DNA from: JACRDG01 sp963760985
Lineage (GTDB): Bacteria > Desulfobacterota > Desulfomonilia > Desulfomonilales > Desulfomonilaceae
Length of the DNA stretch: 64,000 nucleotides
Direction of reading: 5' to 3'
Assembly: GCA_963760985.1 (NCBI GenBank)
Contig: CAVXFM010000012.1
Span: forward strand, 143,758-207,757
Below are positions 62,290 through 64,000 of the stretch, in pieces. Both the position numbers and the translations under genes were made by a program. The first letter of the stretch is position 1. Each line of letters begins with the position of its first letter. The notes under the pieces were generated by a model. The model was not told the DNA's origin and ran no database searches. It was given only the letters and a program-made list of their open reading frames with translations.

Positions 62290-62866
62290 CGGAAGTCTGT
62301 ATGGAACGGTGTTCAGTTCGCGGGTGTCCCTTGACGTTCTCGTTGCTGATTTCTTCACCAAAACTGCCCGTAACTGCATTCCCGCGGGAATATGTTTTTC
62401 ACTTTTGCCCCATACCTGCCACCCGAACATGCCGCACGTACGGCGAGTTAAAACATCGCTCTGGATCTACTCTTGTGCCCCATAAGGAACAGCGTCTTGG
62501 ATCGGAGCACTCTGCGGATAAGGCCTGTGACTCTCCGTGCTGAACTCGACGCTTGTCCCATTGGCGACAGGGGACGCGGAGACGGAGAAGTGCTAGTATC
62601 CATGCGGATAATATCCTTAGCTTTTGAATGGGCCGTAGTTAGAAGCGGGAGTGGAAGCAATAGAAAAGCCAGACAGGGACTGCAAAACAGTAAAGGAGGC
62701 CTTCTCCCGCCTATAAAATTCCCAGTGGTGTAGGTTCGGAGATGTTCGGGAAGGCCAGATCTTCGTGCCCATTCGGGGAAAAAAGAGACCTATGGTCTCT
62801 TTACCCCATGATGCGTCATGTCATTGCAGAATTGCAGGTTCTTTTGCGTCTCAGCCTTGCATTTCC
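62290..62866. other. intergenic stretch with palindrome copy 3
   Basis: No believable gene in about 580 bp. It contains the third palindromic repeat and nothing else I can name. Confidence 0.4.
62424..62449. repeat. palindromic repeat, copy 3
   Basis: CGAACATGCCGCAC then GTACGGCGAGTT; one base in the left arm differs from copy 2. The shared flanks (CCGAACATGCCG at the left, GGCGAGTT at the right) show the copies are related and not chance palindromes. Confidence 0.8.
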
Positions 62867-62888
62867 TTATCTACCATTCTCGGCAACG

Positions 62889-63657
62889 GGTCTGATGCCC
62901 ACACAACTGCACAGGTAGCTCGGGTTCGGGTAGAATATCGTGGAGTGGATCGCCTTGCACACCCTGGTGATTGTTTTGAGGAACCCCCGTCGCTCATTGT
63001 CACCCACAGCAACGGGGTAACGCAGCAACTCGGGTTTCGCTGTCTTCAGCAGGTAATCGAACCTGTATTCCAACTCGTTCGGCTCGTAACCCAGAGTAGT
63101 GGCTCCCAAACTGTAGGCCACCAGTTGCATCGCATTCATATCACCGTTGGGTTTGCGGGAAGCGGTCTTGTAGTCGATGAGCGTGGTCGATCCGTTTTCT
63201 TTAATGATCGTGTCTATCGATCCAACCAACGGCGGCAAGGTTGTGGGACTCACCGGCCAGCTCATTCAGGTCTATGGTGAATCCCTCTTCCACTGCGATG
63301 ACCTCTGCCTCAAGGTCTTGTACTCCATCCACGAACAGGGCGAAGAGTTCGCTTGCCTTGTTTACGAGCGACTCTTCAAATTCCCTTGCCGTGTAGCGGA
63401 TCTTCGGACCTTGGGAGCCCCGCCACTCCTCACGGAACACATCCACAAGCTGGTCAGGCCGCAGAGGATCTGCTTCCAAGATGCTCTGCAAGTACGCCTG
63501 AATTCCCGCATGGATACCTGATCCGAACAACAACGCAGACGAAGTGAACTCCTCTTGGATGCGGTCGATGTAGTGGAAGCGGTATTTCAAAGGGCAGGTC
63601 GTGTAGCAATTGATTTGCGAATACGAACAGGCTGTCGCTGTCCTGTGCGGTTTTCAT
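62889..63657 (-). pseudogene. PD-(D/E)XK nuclease (RecB/Cas4-like), frameshifted
   Basis: The start is the ATG at 63657 behind a GGAGGAG site. Reading through three 1-nt shifts gives SYSQINCYTTCPLKYRFHY, then LFGSGIHAGIQAYL, the nuclease core LVGSIDTIIKENGS and TTLIDYKTASRKPNG with D and DYK, and a cysteine end (SYLCS, then CGHQTRCREW). The shifts lie near 63628, between 63230 and 63250, and near 62915. None is at GTAC, unlike the other shifted genes. The combination with the cysteines resembles RecB-type exonucleases of phage or mobile recombination modules. The end of another minus-strand gene lies 260 bp upstream. Confidence 0.7.
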
Positions 63658-63919
63658 CTTCTTCTCCTCCCTCCTCTGAGTTCTGGGGTTCGGTTTCTCC
63701 AGTAGTTGCGCTGGTGCACGAATCTTCGCAGTTCTGGCACTGAGCTTCCGTTCCTTGGGTCTGGGAACAGGGAACAGGGTCGTGAATCTGAACATCGTTG
63801 TCCTCCTTGTTTTACGGGCAGAACGGGGAGCGCAGGCGGGAGACAGCGTAAGCATACGCAGGTATCCCGTCCCGCCCTTTGATGTCCTTGGTTGTGATGG
63901 TGAGTTTGGCTATGCTGAC

Positions 63920-64000
63920 TTAGGCGGCTACTTCAATTTGCAGAAGCTGGATCAGGTGGAAGGCGTCTTCTCTGGTGAGTTGCTGGAACGTGGAAGCGTT
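63920..64000 (-). CDS. 3' end of a gene, partial
   Basis: The last 26 codons of a minus-strand gene entering from the right, ending STFQQLTREDAFHLIQLLQI. The helical tail with LTREDA resembles the C-termini of single-strand annealing or other recombination proteins, but it is too short to assign. Confidence 0.4.
   Translation of the reverse strand, partial: NASTFQQLTREDAFHLIQLLQIEVAA

Noticed and set aside
1..64000. tRNA, rRNA and CRISPR arrays
   Set aside because: I saw no tRNA-like T-loop/acceptor pairs, rRNA sequence or regularly spaced direct repeats; a covariance-model scan would be needed to exclude small RNAs.

Overview
The window looks like accessory-rich chromosome from a free-living, moderately GC-rich Gram-negative bacterium. 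RND efflux genes, periplasmic adaptors, lipoprotein and Sec signals and a small RRM protein would fit a Desulfobacterota-type (former Deltaproteobacteria) genome, but that placement is inference from gene style, not from a marker gene. There are no rRNA or tRNA genes and no CRISPR array that I can see.

Layout. 1-10 kb: a decayed ISKra4-like transposase, a DUF1254/DUF1214 secreted protein with a divergent AraC regulator, a DDE transposase, a small RRM RNA-binding protein and an intact IS1380 transposase. 10-29 kb (minus strand): a secretion-like locus made of an M50 metalloprotease/HlyD fusion, a GAF-TM-HlyD protein and a giant (about 4,800-residue) LEPR-XLL tandem-repeat surface protein. 29.6-36 kb: a K+ channel, a CPA1 Na+/H+ antiporter, and an RND efflux pair convergent with them. 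36.8-41.3 kb: an arylsulfatase, a second DUF1254/DUF1214 protein and a PsiE-like membrane protein. 41.9-60 kb: surface-polysaccharide genes (SGNH hydrolase, two GT-C membrane proteins, a two-domain glycosyltransferase, a GT2 enzyme, an acyltransferase 3) riddled with IS630, IS66, group II intron, ISKra4, IS1595, IS200/IS605 and DruA-ISAs1 elements. 60-64 kb: an IS1634 transposase, palindromic repeats, and a broken PD-(D/E)XK nuclease beside the 3' end of another gene.

The most striking signal is not a gene. Many otherwise healthy genes carry a single 1-nt frameshift, and eleven of the roughly eighteen I could locate lie at or within about 6 nt of a GTAC tetranucleotide. In the chromosomal genes with well-conserved reading frames (giant protein, both adaptor proteins, second DUF1254 gene) all nine do. 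Two are confirmed internally by comparison with a near-identical paralogous copy in the same gene. The simplest reading is a base modification at GTAC that corrupted the sequencing read-out, so the errors would report an epigenetic mark; true mutation hotspots are the alternative.

Other points of interest are a DruA (DUF4338) domain fused to an ISAs1 transposase, the LEPR-XLL/M50-HlyD/GAF-HlyD locus, and an IS200/IS605 insertion that cleanly splits a glycosyltransferase.
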